From Novosphingobium indicum (GTDB lineage Bacteria; Pseudomonadota; Alphaproteobacteria; Sphingomonadales; Sphingomonadaceae): DNA of 64,000 bases. Within the stretch, counting starts at the first letter, position 1. Each line of letters begins with the position of its first letter. Made by a program: the position numbers and the translations under genes. The notes below the pieces were generated by a model that made no database searches, was not told the DNA's origin, and saw only the letters and a program-made list of their open reading frames with translations. Location of the stretch: the NCBI RefSeq assembly GCF_014645195.1, contig NZ_BMLK01000011.1:1-64000 (forward strand), written 5' to 3'. This document shows positions 16,010-25,371 of the stretch, piece after piece.

Positions 16010-17230
16010 ATGTTTTCGCAGCAGCCGATCCCGGATCATGTGCCGGAAGAATTGGTCAGACCCGATTTTCCTTTCATCTTCGGCCTGACTACGGACAAGG
16101 ACCCGTTCGAGGACTTCGCCATGCAAGTTCACGAAGGTCCGGACATTATCTACGCGCCTCATGCCTATCCTGGCGGCACGCCGGCGTGGGTGCCGCGGCG
16201 GATGGACATTCTGCGTGGCATTTATCTCGACACAGAGCACTTTTCCTCGACTGACTTTTCACCTTTTTCCAAGCTTGTCGGCGGTTCCTGGATCAATTCC
16301 CCGGCCGAACTGGACCCGCCGCAGCACGGACCATTCCGTCAGATGGTCAATCCGGCCTTCACGCCCAAGGCCATGGCGGCGCTGGAAGGCAAAATTCGCG
16401 ATTATGCAATAGGCTACATCGATGCTTTTGCGGAGCGATGCGAATGCGAGTTCATGAGTGAATTCGCATTCGAATTCCCGATCAGGGTGTTCATGGAACT
16501 GATGGGACTGCCGCAGGACCGGGTGGCGGAGTTCATGGAGTGGGAAATGAACCTGCTCCACAACCACGACATGTCGAAAATCGCGGAAGCTACCCGCAAT
16601 GTGCTCGACTACCTTGGCCAGGAGATCGACGATCGTCGCAGCCATCCGCGCGATGATCTCATCACGTTCGGCGTCCAAGGCAGAATTGATGGACGGCCGC
16701 TGACTCAGGACGAACTTCTGGGCTTCATGTTCAACCTGTTTATCGGCGGGCTGGATACTGTATCCACTAATATGGGGCTTCATTTCAGGCACTTGGGCGC
16801 CAACGTCGAGGACCAGCAGTTCCTGCGGGCGAATCCGGCTGAAATTCCCAATGCTATCGATGAACTGATGCGGGCCTATGGGGCCGTCACGACATTCCGC
16901 ACCTGTAAGAAGGAAATAGAAATCGCCGGTGTGCGTTTCCTGCCGGGAGACAAGGTGGCGATGTCAACGACATTGGCTGGGCGCGATCCGGCGGAATTTG
17001 ATGATCCGGCGGCAGTGCGATTGAACCGGCGCCCGCGCCATGTCGGATTTGGCTTTGGGATTCATACTTGTGCAGGCATGCATCTGGCGCGCCGGGAACT
17101 TCGGATCGCTATGGAAGAGTTCCTTGCGCGCATCCCCGACTTCCGCATCGCTCCCGGTCATACGGTCAATTATCATCTCGGCATGATCCAGCCGGTTGCG
17201 CTTCCGTTGGTCTGGAACCCGGCCGGGTAA
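16010..17230 (+). CDS. cytochrome P450
   Basis: 406 aa soluble bacterial P450. The haem-binding loop FGFGIHTCAG puts the thiolate ligand at Cys354. The I-helix oxygen-activation motif is GGLDT (246-250), and the acidic/arginine pair of the K helix is in DELMR. It should hydroxylate a hydrophobic substrate with electrons from a ferredoxin; the [3Fe-4S] ferredoxin at 25421 is of the type that commonly serves P450s. I chose the ATG at 16010, 7 bp from AAGGAG, rather than a GTG at 16004. Co-directional with GntR and ACAD genes. CYP family not assignable by eye. Confidence 0.9.
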   Translation: MFSQQPIPDHVPEELVRPDFPFIFGLTTDKDPFEDFAMQVHEGPDIIYAPHAYPGGTPAWVPRRMDILRGIYLDTEHFSSTDFSPFSKLVGGSWINSPAELDPPQHGPFRQMVNPAFTPKAMAALEGKIRDYAIGYIDAFAERCECEFMSEFAFEFPIRVFMELMGLPQDRVAEFMEWEMNLLHNHDMSKIAEATRNVLDYLGQEIDDRRSHPRDDLITFGVQGRIDGRPLTQDELLGFMFNLFIGGLDTVSTNMGLHFRHLGANVEDQQFLRANPAEIPNAIDELMRAYGAVTTFRTCKKEIEIAGVRFLPGDKVAMSTTLAGRDPAEFDDPAAVRLNRRPRHVGFGFGIHTCAGMHLARRELRIAMEEFLARIPDFRIAPGHTVNYHLGMIQPVALPLVWNPAG

Positions 17231-17233
17231 TCG

Positions 17234-17266
17234 GGAGCGGGGCCGCCGACAAGGTGGCCCTGCTCC
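17234..17266. terminator. bidirectional hairpin between convergent genes
   Basis: GGAGCGGGGCC / GGCCCTGCTCC, 11 pairs including one G-T, 11-nt loop, between the P450 stop and the nitroreductase stop. Confidence 0.6.
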
Positions 17267-17275
17267 GAACCCTAG

Positions 17276-17875
17276 CTACAAATCGAGGCATGCTTCGTCG
17301 AAATCGAGCCGGGGGTTTCGCGTGAACAGCGCCTCCGGCTCGCCATAGCCGATGTTGCACAGAAAATTGCTTTTCCACCGCCCGTCCGGGAAGAATTCGG
17401 CATCTGTTCCCGCTTGATTGAAACCCGACATCGGGCCGCAATCCAGACCCAGCGTGCGGGCCGCCATTATTAGATAGGCGCCTTGCAACGTTGAGGAACG
17501 GGCGATCGTATCCTCGATCAGGGCTTCCTGACCTTCAAATACGCTGCGCATGTCGCGCGAGGGGAACAGCTTGGGAAACAATTCGTAGAAACGGGTGTCT
17601 GCCGCGACTATGACCGTGCAGGGGGCCCGCCTGACCTTCTCGACATTGGTCGGATTGACGTGGGGAAGCAGCCGCGCCTTGGCCTGCGCAGACCGGATGA
17701 AGACGAATCTCGCCGGATTGCTGTTGGCGGCCGTTGGCCCCCATTTCGCCAGATCATAGATCGCGCGCACCGTAGCATCCGATACGCGGCGCCCGGTCCA
17801 CGCGTTATGCGTGCGGGCTTCGCGAAAGAGCCGATCCTGCGTGTTTGAATCGAGGCAATCTAGGTTGTCGTTCAT
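17276..17875 (-). CDS. nitroreductase-family protein (RutE/HadB-like)
   Basis: 199 aa FMN-dependent nitroreductase fold: the opening NAWTGRRVSDATVRAIYDLAKWGPTAANS, with PARFVF, and later GPMSGFNQAGTDAEFF and NIGYGEPE, as in malonic-semialdehyde reductase RutE. It may reduce an aldehyde, quinone or enoyl intermediate. The start (17875) overlaps the stop of the upstream acyltransferase-fold gene by 4 bp (ATGA). Last gene of the minus-strand unit. Confidence 0.8.
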   Translation of the reverse strand: MNDNLDCLDSNTQDRLFREARTHNAWTGRRVSDATVRAIYDLAKWGPTAANSNPARFVFIRSAQAKARLLPHVNPTNVEKVRRAPCTVIVAADTRFYELFPKLFPSRDMRSVFEGQEALIEDTIARSSTLQGAYLIMAARTLGLDCGPMSGFNQAGTDAEFFPDGRWKSNFLCNIGYGEPEALFTRNPRLDFDEACLDL

Positions 17876-18468
17876 GCCGTTGGTTCCTCCTGGTCGGTTT
17901 CCGCTATTCCTTGGCGTTGCCATGCCAGCCACTCCCGCGCGAGGATGGTATCGGCCTCCTGTCCCAGAGCAGCCAGGTCGGCGCGCTCCCAGGCGCGATG
18001 ATCTTCTGATGCATAGGCCCGGGCGTTGTCGCGATAGAGCAGGGCATCTATGATATTTGAACGGACCTTGTCGATACGGCGCGTGACCCGGCCCGGCGTT
18101 CCCATCACCATAGAGTGCGGCGGGATGATCGTCCCGGGCGGCAGAAACGCATGTCCGGCAACGATCGATCCGCGGCCTATCACACAGCCTTCCATGATGG
18201 TGGCGCCGGCGCCGATGAGACAGGCCGGCTCGATCGTGCAGCCATGCACGATGGCGCGATGCCCGATAGTGCAATAGGCCCCGATAATCGTCGGTTCGTT
18301 CCAGCCGATATGCACCATGGCGTGGTCCTGCAGGCTGGTGCAGGTGCCGATCGAAACATGATTCCGTTCGCAGCGAATGACCGCATAGGGCCACAGGCTG
18401 CAGTCCTCGCCCAGGCTGACGTTCCCGAACAGGCGAGCGGTGGGATCGACATAGGCGGCCCGGTTCAT
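17872..18468 (-). CDS. gamma-carbonic-anhydrase-like left-handed beta-helix protein (PaaY/CaiE-type)
   Basis: 198 aa of hexapeptide repeats (for example VSLGEDCSLWPYAVIRCE and TIGHRAIVHGCTIEPACLIG) with the three His positions of gamma-carbonic anhydrase homologues in DHAMVHIG and IGHRAIVHG. PaaY of the phenylacetate pathway is a thioesterase of this family that clears dead-end CoA esters, and CaiE accompanies carnitine-CoA metabolism; either role fits a CoA-thioester pathway. It overlaps the nitroreductase by 4 bp and lies 4 bp after the MDR gene. Confidence 0.75.
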   Translation of the reverse strand: MNRAAYVDPTARLFGNVSLGEDCSLWPYAVIRCERNHVSIGTCTSLQDHAMVHIGWNEPTIIGAYCTIGHRAIVHGCTIEPACLIGAGATIMEGCVIGRGSIVAGHAFLPPGTIIPPHSMVMGTPGRVTRRIDKVRSNIIDALLYRDNARAYASEDHRAWERADLAALGQEADTILAREWLAWQRQGIAETDQEEPTA

Positions 18469-18472
18469 CGAG

Positions 18473-19393
18473 TCAGAACCGGATCACGATCTTGCCATGG
18501 GGGCTCCCGGCCTGTGCAGCCCAGGCCTCCGCCGCGTCGTCGAAAGCGTAGCACCGGGTATTGACCTTCAGGTTGCCTTCGCAAGCCATCGCCATCAAAC
18601 GGTCAAAGGCGGCGCGGCGTTCCGCCGCCGGCCGCTGGCCGGTGCCTACGCCGATATGGCTGCGCGATACCAACTCGCGCAAGGACAGGCTAACAGTCTG
18701 TCCCGCCTGTACGCCGATGCTCATCATCCGCGCCCCAGGGCGGGTGGCGCGCATAGCCGCCTCTGCCGGCGAACCGTAGATGACATCGAGTACGACATCG
18801 TATCCGCCTGCGGCGGCGCCTTTCAGCGCATTTTCGTCATCGCCCTGGCCCAGCACGACGATGGCATCGGCATCCCCTCTTGCCTTCATGGCCTCCAGTG
18901 CGGGCCGATTGCGAGCTGCGGCGACAACCCTGCCAGCACCGAGGAGGCGGGCGACCTGTGCGCCGATCTGGCCTACGGGGCCGGTGGCGCCAAGGATCAG
19001 GACAGACTCGCCTGGAACGATCCGGGCTTCTTGCAAAGGCAGGAGCGCGCCCGTTCCGGAAATGGCAAGCGCGACGACCTGATCGTCGCTGAGGGTGGGT
19101 GGCGCGGCCCATATCTCGTCATCGGGAACCAGTGTCCGTTCGGCGAGCGCACCGTACGGTGGTTTGCTGTGCCCAAAATAGACGCGGCGGCCGTCGGCCA
19201 GATGCCCCAGGCCTTCGCCCGCGGGAACGTAGGGCGCGCCCACCGGGCCAAAAAATCCTTTGGCGCGCATCAGGTCGGTAGGGCCCAATCCCGCCACCGA
19301 AACCGTGACGAGGCTGCAGCCCGGCTCCGGCTGCGGCTCAGCGAAAGTTCCCACGGAAAAGCTGCCGTCGGTTCCTATCAGCGCCGCGCGCAT
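18473..19393 (-). CDS. quinone-oxidoreductase-like MDR protein
   Basis: 306 aa medium-chain dehydrogenase/reductase without the structural zinc cysteines. The Rossmann motif LGATGPVGQIGAQVA is near residue 130, with VAAARNR after it. It should reduce an activated double bond or quinone with NADPH. Overall length is short for the family (about 325). It lies in the minus-strand unit between the flavin monooxygenase and the beta-helix gene. Confidence 0.75.
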   Translation of the reverse strand: MRAALIGTDGSFSVGTFAEPQPEPGCSLVTVSVAGLGPTDLMRAKGFFGPVGAPYVPAGEGLGHLADGRRVYFGHSKPPYGALAERTLVPDDEIWAAPPTLSDDQVVALAISGTGALLPLQEARIVPGESVLILGATGPVGQIGAQVARLLGAGRVVAAARNRPALEAMKARGDADAIVVLGQGDDENALKGAAAGGYDVVLDVIYGSPAEAAMRATRPGARMMSIGVQAGQTVSLSLRELVSRSHIGVGTGQRPAAERRAAFDRLMAMACEGNLKVNTRCYAFDDAAEAWAAQAGSPHGKIVIRF

Positions 19394-19480
19394 GTCATTC
19401 TCCAGTCTGGTGGTACGAAACCGGCAGGGGCCGCCCGCTTATGCAAGCGGACGGCCCCCATTTTCCGCGAATGTGGCCGA

Positions 19481-20707
19481 TCAGTAGGAGCCGGGAGGTG
19501 AAATCGGATCGGCGTCCGTCGTGCTGCGGCCGTAGATTTCGTATCCGATCGTCGGGATGTTTTGGATGTGGCGTACGCCCATCGAAACGTCGCGCCAGTA
19601 GCGGTTGATCGGCTTGTCCAACGAGAATGCCGAAGAGCCGGCCAAGAACATCAGTGATTCGCTGGCGCCGTGGATCAGTTCGATCATCTGCGCGCCGGCC
19701 GCGCGGTGGCGCGCCTTTTCGGCCAGTGAAAACTCCTCGCCCAGACCCACCCGGTCCAGCTTGGCGGTGAGGTCGAACAGGATCACTTTGGCTGTGTCGA
19801 GCTTTGCCGCAACTTCGCCAAGATCGCGCATATAGGCGCCCGAATTGGTGCGCGGTGTCATGAAGGTGGTCAAAACCGGCTTCTTTGGCGCTTCGGCGGC
19901 GACAATTTCCAGCATTGCTTCGACCGCCCCAAGCAACTGGGCGATGCCGGTGGTGCGGACGACCGGGACAGCCGGCAGCAAGTCCGAAGGGGCGCCGAAA
20001 TGGCGTTTGGTGCGGTCAATCTGCCCTGCGCGTTCGTCCATCAGCGCCATCTGTGCGTCGGGGATGAACACATCCTTGGCGATCGCGGTGTCAGAACCGG
20101 TACCCTGCATGCCCGAGACGAACCAGGTGTTTTCGATGGTCATGCTATCCATCGGCAGATAGCACATGTTGATGCCGGGCACGACCGGGCCGTCGTAGCC
20201 TTCGAGCACGACACCCTGCTGTGCCCAGGTCGACTGGCGCGAGCCGGACATATAGGGCCACTTGCCGTTGATGATCCAGCCGCCATCGACCTTGCGCGCC
20301 TTGCCCGGGGGGTTGTAGGCGCCGCAGACCGGCTGCGGACCTTCGCCGAATACCGCGTCCTGTACGCCGTCGGGGGCCAGGCTCGTGATCCAACTGGTGC
20401 CGTTTACGATCTGCATGACCCAGCTCACGGCAGGATCGCCTTTCGCGATTTCAATCTGGACGCGGCAAAAGTCGGTTGGAGAAAGGCCAAAGCCGCCAAG
20501 GCGTTGCGGCAGCAACAACCGGAGGAAGCCCTCGTCCTTCAGCATTTTGTCGACGGCAGGCGTAGGGTTTCTGCGCTTTTCGCCTTCGGGGGCCTCGTCC
20601 TGCAGGAATTTCCGCAGGCTGCGGGCCTTATCCACGAACGCATCGGCGATCGATTTGTCCGCGAAGCTGCCTGGCGCTTCGGAATCCAGTTTTGCTACGG
20701 TAGCCAT
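19481..20707 (-). CDS. acyl-CoA-dehydrogenase-type flavin-dependent monooxygenase (HsaA/HpaH C2-like)
   Basis: 408 aa, full-length version of the truncated gene at the left edge. Signature stretches: GDPAVSWVMQI, INGKWPYMSG, and the MQGTGSDT motif, followed by a C-terminal helical region ending YEIYGR. HsaA and related two-component oxygenases hydroxylate phenols ortho to the OH with FMNH2 or FADH2 supplied by a separate reductase; the FMN reductase at 39055 is a candidate. Codes directly downstream of the TetR gene with a 4-bp gap. Confidence 0.75.
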   Translation of the reverse strand: MATVAKLDSEAPGSFADKSIADAFVDKARSLRKFLQDEAPEGEKRRNPTPAVDKMLKDEGFLRLLLPQRLGGFGLSPTDFCRVQIEIAKGDPAVSWVMQIVNGTSWITSLAPDGVQDAVFGEGPQPVCGAYNPPGKARKVDGGWIINGKWPYMSGSRQSTWAQQGVVLEGYDGPVVPGINMCYLPMDSMTIENTWFVSGMQGTGSDTAIAKDVFIPDAQMALMDERAGQIDRTKRHFGAPSDLLPAVPVVRTTGIAQLLGAVEAMLEIVAAEAPKKPVLTTFMTPRTNSGAYMRDLGEVAAKLDTAKVILFDLTAKLDRVGLGEEFSLAEKARHRAAGAQMIELIHGASESLMFLAGSSAFSLDKPINRYWRDVSMGVRHIQNIPTIGYEIYGRSTTDADPISPPGSY

Positions 20708-20711
20708 GAGG

Positions 20712-21344
20712 TCATCCTTTCTTGTGATCGGTTTGCGAGTTGGCGATCTGCAGGGCCCATTCGGAAAGCCGGTCAGGCGTGCTGTTCCAGATCGCCAGCC
20801 ATTCTGGCGTGGCGGGAATGATGAGGGTACTCAGCTGCATCCGAACCATCGTGTCGCAGAAGGCGTCGCGGTCGATGGACGTGCCGATCAAGGATTCGAA
20901 ATAGTCGAACACCGGGCCGAGGGCGCGCGCGACGGCGGCCTTGTGCCGATTGAAGTGGCTGCGCAGGAATTGGAGATGAAAGGCGGGTTCGACTTCGAAA
21001 ATGCCATCCGGCGAGCGTTCGATCGTAAATCGGCCATAGAACCGCATGACCGCACGAAAGCGTTCGATGGGATCGGCAATGCCTTCTCCCGCTTCGACAA
21101 TACCTCTCTCAAAACTGCTGCAGACAAACTCGCTCACCGCGGCCAGCACGTCTTCCTTGGACGTGAAATAGCGATAGAGGGTGCCGCGCGAAACGCCGCT
21201 GCTTTCGCAGATATCACTCATCGACAGGCGGCGTGTACCCATGCTGCCGATCGCTCGCAAAGTACCGTCAAGAATCTTGAGGACACTGCCTGATTGATCG
21301 GTAGCTACGAGTTGGCTCCAGTCAGGATGCGGCACCATTTTCAT
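20712..21344 (-). CDS. TetR-family transcriptional regulator
   Basis: 210 aa. The N-terminal helix-turn-helix MSDICESSGVSRGTLYRYFTSKEDVLAAV (about residues 42-70) is diagnostic; the C-terminal ligand domain is unassigned. The start overlaps the stop of the upstream SDR by 4 bp, so it is embedded in the catabolic transcript rather than standing alone. A perfect TTGAACA-N5-TGTTCAA palindrome at the head of the same unit (25372-25390) has the size expected of a TetR operator and is a candidate target. Confidence 0.85.
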   Translation of the reverse strand: MKMVPHPDWSQLVATDQSGSVLKILDGTLRAIGSMGTRRLSMSDICESSGVSRGTLYRYFTSKEDVLAAVSEFVCSSFERGIVEAGEGIADPIERFRAVMRFYGRFTIERSPDGIFEVEPAFHLQFLRSHFNRHKAAVARALGPVFDYFESLIGTSIDRDAFCDTMVRMQLSTLIIPATPEWLAIWNSTPDRLSEWALQIANSQTDHKKG

Positions 21345-22153
21345 GTATGGTTTTCCATCTCGGCAAGGTTATGCGGGACACTGACATACCCGGGGAGATG
21401 TTGGCCGCCATCGACATTGATCAATTCGCCATTGACGAAGCGGGACATTTCCGAGGCCAGGAACAGCACGACTGGCCCAATATCCTTTTCCGGATCGCCC
21501 GCGCGCTTCAGAGGATTGCTTGCCGTCGCCATCTCCAGAAAGCCGGGCACATTTTCGGCAAGTTCGGCGAAAACCTGACCCATCCCGGTAGGGGCAATCG
21601 CGTTGGTACGGATATTGAAGCGTCCCCATTCAACCGCTGCGCTGCGCGTCAGGCCCATGATCGCGCCCTTGTTCATATTGTAGTCCGCGTGGAGCCATGC
21701 GCCCGTCTGGGCGTCGATCGAGTAGAAGTTGACGATGGAGCCACCGCCACGGGCCTTCATGTGGGGGAAGGCGGCCCGCATCGCCCACCAACTGCCCCAT
21801 GTGCCGATTTCCAGCGTACGCTTGAGCATTTCGTCGGTCTTCTGTTCCAGAAGGACGTTAGGCGAAAGCAGCGAGGCGTTGTTGACCAGAATGTCGAGGC
21901 CGCCGAATTCGGCGACGGCACGATCGATCATCGCCTCGACGTCTTCCTTTACGCCCATGTCGGCCGACATGCCGGCGGCGCGAACGCCGAATTCTTCCGT
22001 GATTTGTGTCGCGACCGTTTCCGCAGCAGCGCCGTCGCGGCCCGTGACCAAGATATTCGCGCCGTCCCGGGCCAGGCAGCGGGATATGCCGAAACCGAGC
22101 CCCTTGGCCCCCCCGGTGACGATTGCAACCTTGCCCTGCACCAAACCCGTCAT
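21341..22153 (-). CDS. short-chain dehydrogenase/reductase
   Basis: 270 aa with TGGAKGLGFG, VNNASLL, a Ser in NFYSIDAQTG, YNMNK as the Tyr/Lys motif, and the C-terminal NGELINVDGGQHLPGY. Overlaps the ferredoxin reductase by 4 bp upstream and the TetR gene by 4 bp downstream. It may act as the dihydrodiol dehydrogenase for the Rieske dioxygenase encoded in the same unit; that is inference from position. Confidence 0.85.
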   Translation of the reverse strand: MTGLVQGKVAIVTGGAKGLGFGISRCLARDGANILVTGRDGAAAETVATQITEEFGVRAAGMSADMGVKEDVEAMIDRAVAEFGGLDILVNNASLLSPNVLLEQKTDEMLKRTLEIGTWGSWWAMRAAFPHMKARGGGSIVNFYSIDAQTGAWLHADYNMNKGAIMGLTRSAAVEWGRFNIRTNAIAPTGMGQVFAELAENVPGFLEMATASNPLKRAGDPEKDIGPVVLFLASEMSRFVNGELINVDGGQHLPGYVSVPHNLAEMENHT

Positions 22154-23322
22154 GCCGCCGTTCCCATCATTTGCTCGCTCAGGGTGCGGTCCATGTCCAT
22201 CCGCTCCTGGCAGTAGTCTCTTGTGAATACATAGCCCCGGACGATCCCATCGGCATCGCGGAACAGATACTTGAGGCCCTTCTCGTCATTCGCTTCTTCT
22301 TTCCACTCACCATCGACGCCGAATGGTGCAGGAAGGAGAACGACGGGATAGGCAGTGGTCTTGACCTGTACCGAAAGCGGCGGGAAGCGGATTTCGGTTG
22401 GCGTGCCCAGCGCACTGGGCGCGATAGCGCGCGCCGCGGACATGATCGGGGTTACATAGGCGGCAAGGCCCTGTGGATATTCCGCGCAGTCGCCAATCGC
22501 ATAGATATCAGGGTCGCTGGTGCGGCCCGTCTGATCGACCCTGATGCCATGGCTGACTTCAAGACCGGCATCCCGGGCAAGCGCCACATGCGGACGCAAG
22601 CCTACGGCGGATAACACGGCAGGGGCATCGATAGTGACGCCATTGTCCAGTTCCGCGCGAATGCCGCCATCGATCTTGCGAAGCGCCACGACCTTGCGCC
22701 CAAGGTGCCATTCGACCCCCTTGGCGGCGAGGGCGTCTCGTATCATGTTCCCGACGCCGGGCGGGACAAGCTGGGCGAGTGGGTGGCTGAGCATATCGAC
22801 CACGACTGGCTGGTAGCCGGTCGCCGAGAGATCGTTTGCGAATTCAGTGCCAACAAGCCCGCCGCCCATGATCAGCACGCGCGCGCCATCCGGCAGTTTT
22901 TCGCGAAATGTGCGATAATCGTCGAGATTATTGACGGCCATCGCCAGATGGACGGCATCCCCGTCGATCGGCGGCCGTACCGGATCGGCGCCTAATGCCA
23001 GCACCAGCTTGTCGTAAAAGATCGGGCCGCCCGTGGTCAGCACGGCCTTGTCCTCGCGGTCGATCGCTTCGACCAGACGGCCGGCGCGCAAGTCGAGCTT
23101 GAGCTGCGCGGTCATCTTTTCCGCCGGCGTGGTAATGAGGGTATCGGCGACCTTGCCCTTGGCGAGCGCCGTGGAGAGCGCGGGCTTCGAGTAGAAATGC
23201 CCGTCATCCTGCGTTACCAGCGTCAGCCTGGCGTCCGGCGCGAGCTTGCGAAGCTCACGCAGGACGCCGTAGCCGGCCAGGCCGCTGCCGATAACCACGA
23301 TATGCGAGGACGATGCCGTCAC
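22150..23322 (-). CDS. ferredoxin/rubredoxin reductase (FAD, NAD(P)H)
   Basis: 390 aa with two Rossmann sites: VVIGSGLAGYGVLREL for FAD at residues 9-24 and LIMGGGLVGTEFANDL for NAD(P)H near 150, plus the DPDIYAIGDCAEYP FAD motif near 270. It resembles rubredoxin and oxygenase-coupled ferredoxin reductases. It should feed the [3Fe-4S] ferredoxin at 25421, completing the electron chain of the Rieske dioxygenase and possibly of the P450. It lies 13 bp after the beta-subunit gene. Confidence 0.85.
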   Translation of the reverse strand: MTASSSHIVVIGSGLAGYGVLRELRKLAPDARLTLVTQDDGHFYSKPALSTALAKGKVADTLITTPAEKMTAQLKLDLRAGRLVEAIDREDKAVLTTGGPIFYDKLVLALGADPVRPPIDGDAVHLAMAVNNLDDYRTFREKLPDGARVLIMGGGLVGTEFANDLSATGYQPVVVDMLSHPLAQLVPPGVGNMIRDALAAKGVEWHLGRKVVALRKIDGGIRAELDNGVTIDAPAVLSAVGLRPHVALARDAGLEVSHGIRVDQTGRTSDPDIYAIGDCAEYPQGLAAYVTPIMSAARAIAPSALGTPTEIRFPPLSVQVKTTAYPVVLLPAPFGVDGEWKEEANDEKGLKYLFRDADGIVRGYVFTRDYCQERMDMDRTLSEQMMGTAA

Positions 23323-23335
23323 CGTTTATCCCCGC

Positions 23336-23911
23336 TCAAAGGAAGACCGCGAGGTTGGACATGCCCAGGGTCGACTGGTCGAGGATGATCTCGCGGCGGG
23401 CCAGTTTGTAGGCGCCGTCGACCAGCCGCCAGATGTCGCGACGCTCGGCGCTGAGTCTCTCGTTCTCGGGATTGTCCATTCGGCTGCGCTCGAGATAGAG
23501 GTAGCTCACTACTTCATATTCACCCGCCGTTTCGCTTTCGCCAACCCTGACGTTGGTGACGAACCGGCGCGTGCGCGATGGCGGATCTTCCGCCCATGCG
23601 CTTTTTGCCAGACGGCCCGTGCGCATCAGCATCGAGCCGTAAGTCTCGTCGAAATGTTTCATAGTTCGAACGACGTCGCGGTCCTTGTTCGGACCATTGC
23701 GGGTCAGGCGCAGAGGCGCGGTATAGACGAGGTCCGTCTCAAGATAAGCCACCCAGTCGTCGAACCGGCGCTCATCGAGTGCGGCAGCCTCGTCATAGAG
23801 CGTTTCGAGAATACGGTTGTAGATTTCCGATCCCAGCGGCACGCGCTTGGTGGAAACCAGTCCGCGCATGACACTGGCCTTGTCGACGGCGGCTGTCGCG
23901 TAATTCACCAT
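23336..23911 (-). CDS. ring-hydroxylating dioxygenase beta subunit
   Basis: 191 aa with the SnoaL-like fold of oxygenase small subunits: an early EIYNRILETLYDEAAALDERRFDDWVAYL, a central FDETYGSMLMRTGRL and RRFVTNVRVGE. Small subunits are structural partners of the alpha subunit in an alpha3beta3 complex. It lies 31 bp after the alpha-subunit gene and has GAGAGGATC before its ATG. Together with 22150, 23943 and 25421 it makes a complete multi-component oxygenase. Confidence 0.85.
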   Translation of the reverse strand: MVNYATAAVDKASVMRGLVSTKRVPLGSEIYNRILETLYDEAAALDERRFDDWVAYLETDLVYTAPLRLTRNGPNKDRDVVRTMKHFDETYGSMLMRTGRLAKSAWAEDPPSRTRRFVTNVRVGESETAGEYEVVSYLYLERSRMDNPENERLSAERRDIWRLVDGAYKLARREIILDQSTLGMSNLAVFL

Positions 23912-23942
23912 TTTATGATCCTCTCTGTTCGCGTCGGCAGGC

Positions 23943-25328
23943 TCAGGATTCAGCCATCAGATTGTAGTAGGCCATCCACCATGCCCACTGCGTGTCATCC
24001 TTGGTGAAGCCGGGATAGAGGTCGCCGCCACCGACCCAGCCTTCGGGCCGTTCGTGACCGTGCAGGGCCTGATACTTGAGTGTGATCGACTTGCTCATGT
24101 GGCCGCGCGAATTGCGCATGATTTGCGGCCAGGTATCGGCATCGTCCTGTTCGATGGTGCCCGATGTGCCGGTGTTCCAGATGGCATTCTGCAGCATGTC
24201 GCGCTTGACTTCTTCGGGAGCGTCCTTCTCCGCGAAGATGAAATTCACGAATTCCACCTTGTCCGGTCCCTTGGGCACGTAAGTGTGCAGCGACAGCGCG
24301 CCCGAGGCACCGCCATCGGCGCGCGGCGCGAAGATGAAGGCAACAAGGATGTTGGGAAACATGCCGCCAACCTGCGGCGGGATGGTCGCGAGCTGGTTGA
24401 CCTGGTCTTCCGACAGGTTCTTGAACAGCTGCGGAATCAGGTCCTTGGTGATACCCGGCGGCGGCAGCAGGTTGAGGCGTTCTTCGGTGGATTTGCCCTC
24501 GAAGCTGACGTCGGCGAACATCTTGAAGGTCTGCGCTGCTTCCAGGCAGCGCAGTGTGTGGCCTTGCGGAACCGACAGATCGACGCCGTACATCCCTGGC
24601 GCCGTGTCATAGATCGATTCGGCGGTGCCGCCCATGATCCCGCCTTCCATCAGCGAGCGGTGCAGCGTCAGCGTGTGGAAGCCGTCCGAACCGGACTGTT
24701 CGCCGGGGATCTTCCAGTTGCAGGGCAGCATGAAGCGCTGCGGCGGGCCAAGCATCTCAAGGCCGCTGTCGGTACGGCAGAAGAGCTGGTCCAGATAGAA
24801 CTTAGCGTCTCCCAGGTAATCCTCGAAGGAGAGTTCCTCGTTCCAGGTCGCGAAGATCAGGCCGCCGTAGAGATGCACGCGCGCCTTCTTGAGGCCAAGC
24901 TCCTCCTTGGACCGCTTGTTGCCGTGCATCTGCTCCTTCTCGATCGGCGCGCCGATGAAGCTGCCGTCTGCGCGGAATGCCCAGCCATGATAGATGCAGC
25001 GGTGCGCATGGGCGTTTCCGGCCTCGGCCGTGCAGACTTTCATGCCGCGATGCGGGCAGACATTGAGCATGACATGAACGTCGCCGGCACGGTCGCGCGA
25101 GACGATCACGTTGTCCTCGGCCATGTCGCGCATCACGTAGTCGCCGGCTTTGGGGATTTCGGATTCGTGGCCGAGAAGCAGCCATGTTCGCGCAAAGATG
25201 CGCTCCATCTCGAACTCATAGAGTTCCTTGTCGTTCATCACCCGCAACGACACTTCGTTCATGTCGCGGTTGATGAGATCGTTGAGCGTGGTTCCATCGC
25301 TCAAGGTTAGCCCGGCGTTGTGCAGCAT
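23943..25328 (-). CDS. ring-hydroxylating dioxygenase alpha subunit (Rieske)
   Basis: 461 aa. Rieske cluster ligands C91-x-H93 and C111-x2-H114; mononuclear iron ligands H218 and H223 with the bridging D215 in SGSDGFHTLTLH. It should dihydroxylate or otherwise oxygenate an aromatic ring. The start at 25328 is supported by AAGGAGAGGG; an upstream ATG at 25379 lies inside the palindrome region and is unlikely. It heads the leftward unit reaching to 17276 and is divergent from its ferredoxin. Confidence 0.9.
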   Translation of the reverse strand: MLHNAGLTLSDGTTLNDLINRDMNEVSLRVMNDKELYEFEMERIFARTWLLLGHESEIPKAGDYVMRDMAEDNVIVSRDRAGDVHVMLNVCPHRGMKVCTAEAGNAHAHRCIYHGWAFRADGSFIGAPIEKEQMHGNKRSKEELGLKKARVHLYGGLIFATWNEELSFEDYLGDAKFYLDQLFCRTDSGLEMLGPPQRFMLPCNWKIPGEQSGSDGFHTLTLHRSLMEGGIMGGTAESIYDTAPGMYGVDLSVPQGHTLRCLEAAQTFKMFADVSFEGKSTEERLNLLPPPGITKDLIPQLFKNLSEDQVNQLATIPPQVGGMFPNILVAFIFAPRADGGASGALSLHTYVPKGPDKVEFVNFIFAEKDAPEEVKRDMLQNAIWNTGTSGTIEQDDADTWPQIMRNSRGHMSKSITLKYQALHGHERPEGWVGGGDLYPGFTKDDTQWAWWMAYYNLMAES

Positions 25329-25371
25329 GTCCCTCTCCTTGGGAAATCCGTATCGAGTCGATCTATACATA

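Noticed and set aside
21294-21578. Small plus-strand frames over the TetR/SDR junction
   Set aside because: They are antisense to two well-supported, overlapping minus-strand genes and lack translation signals.
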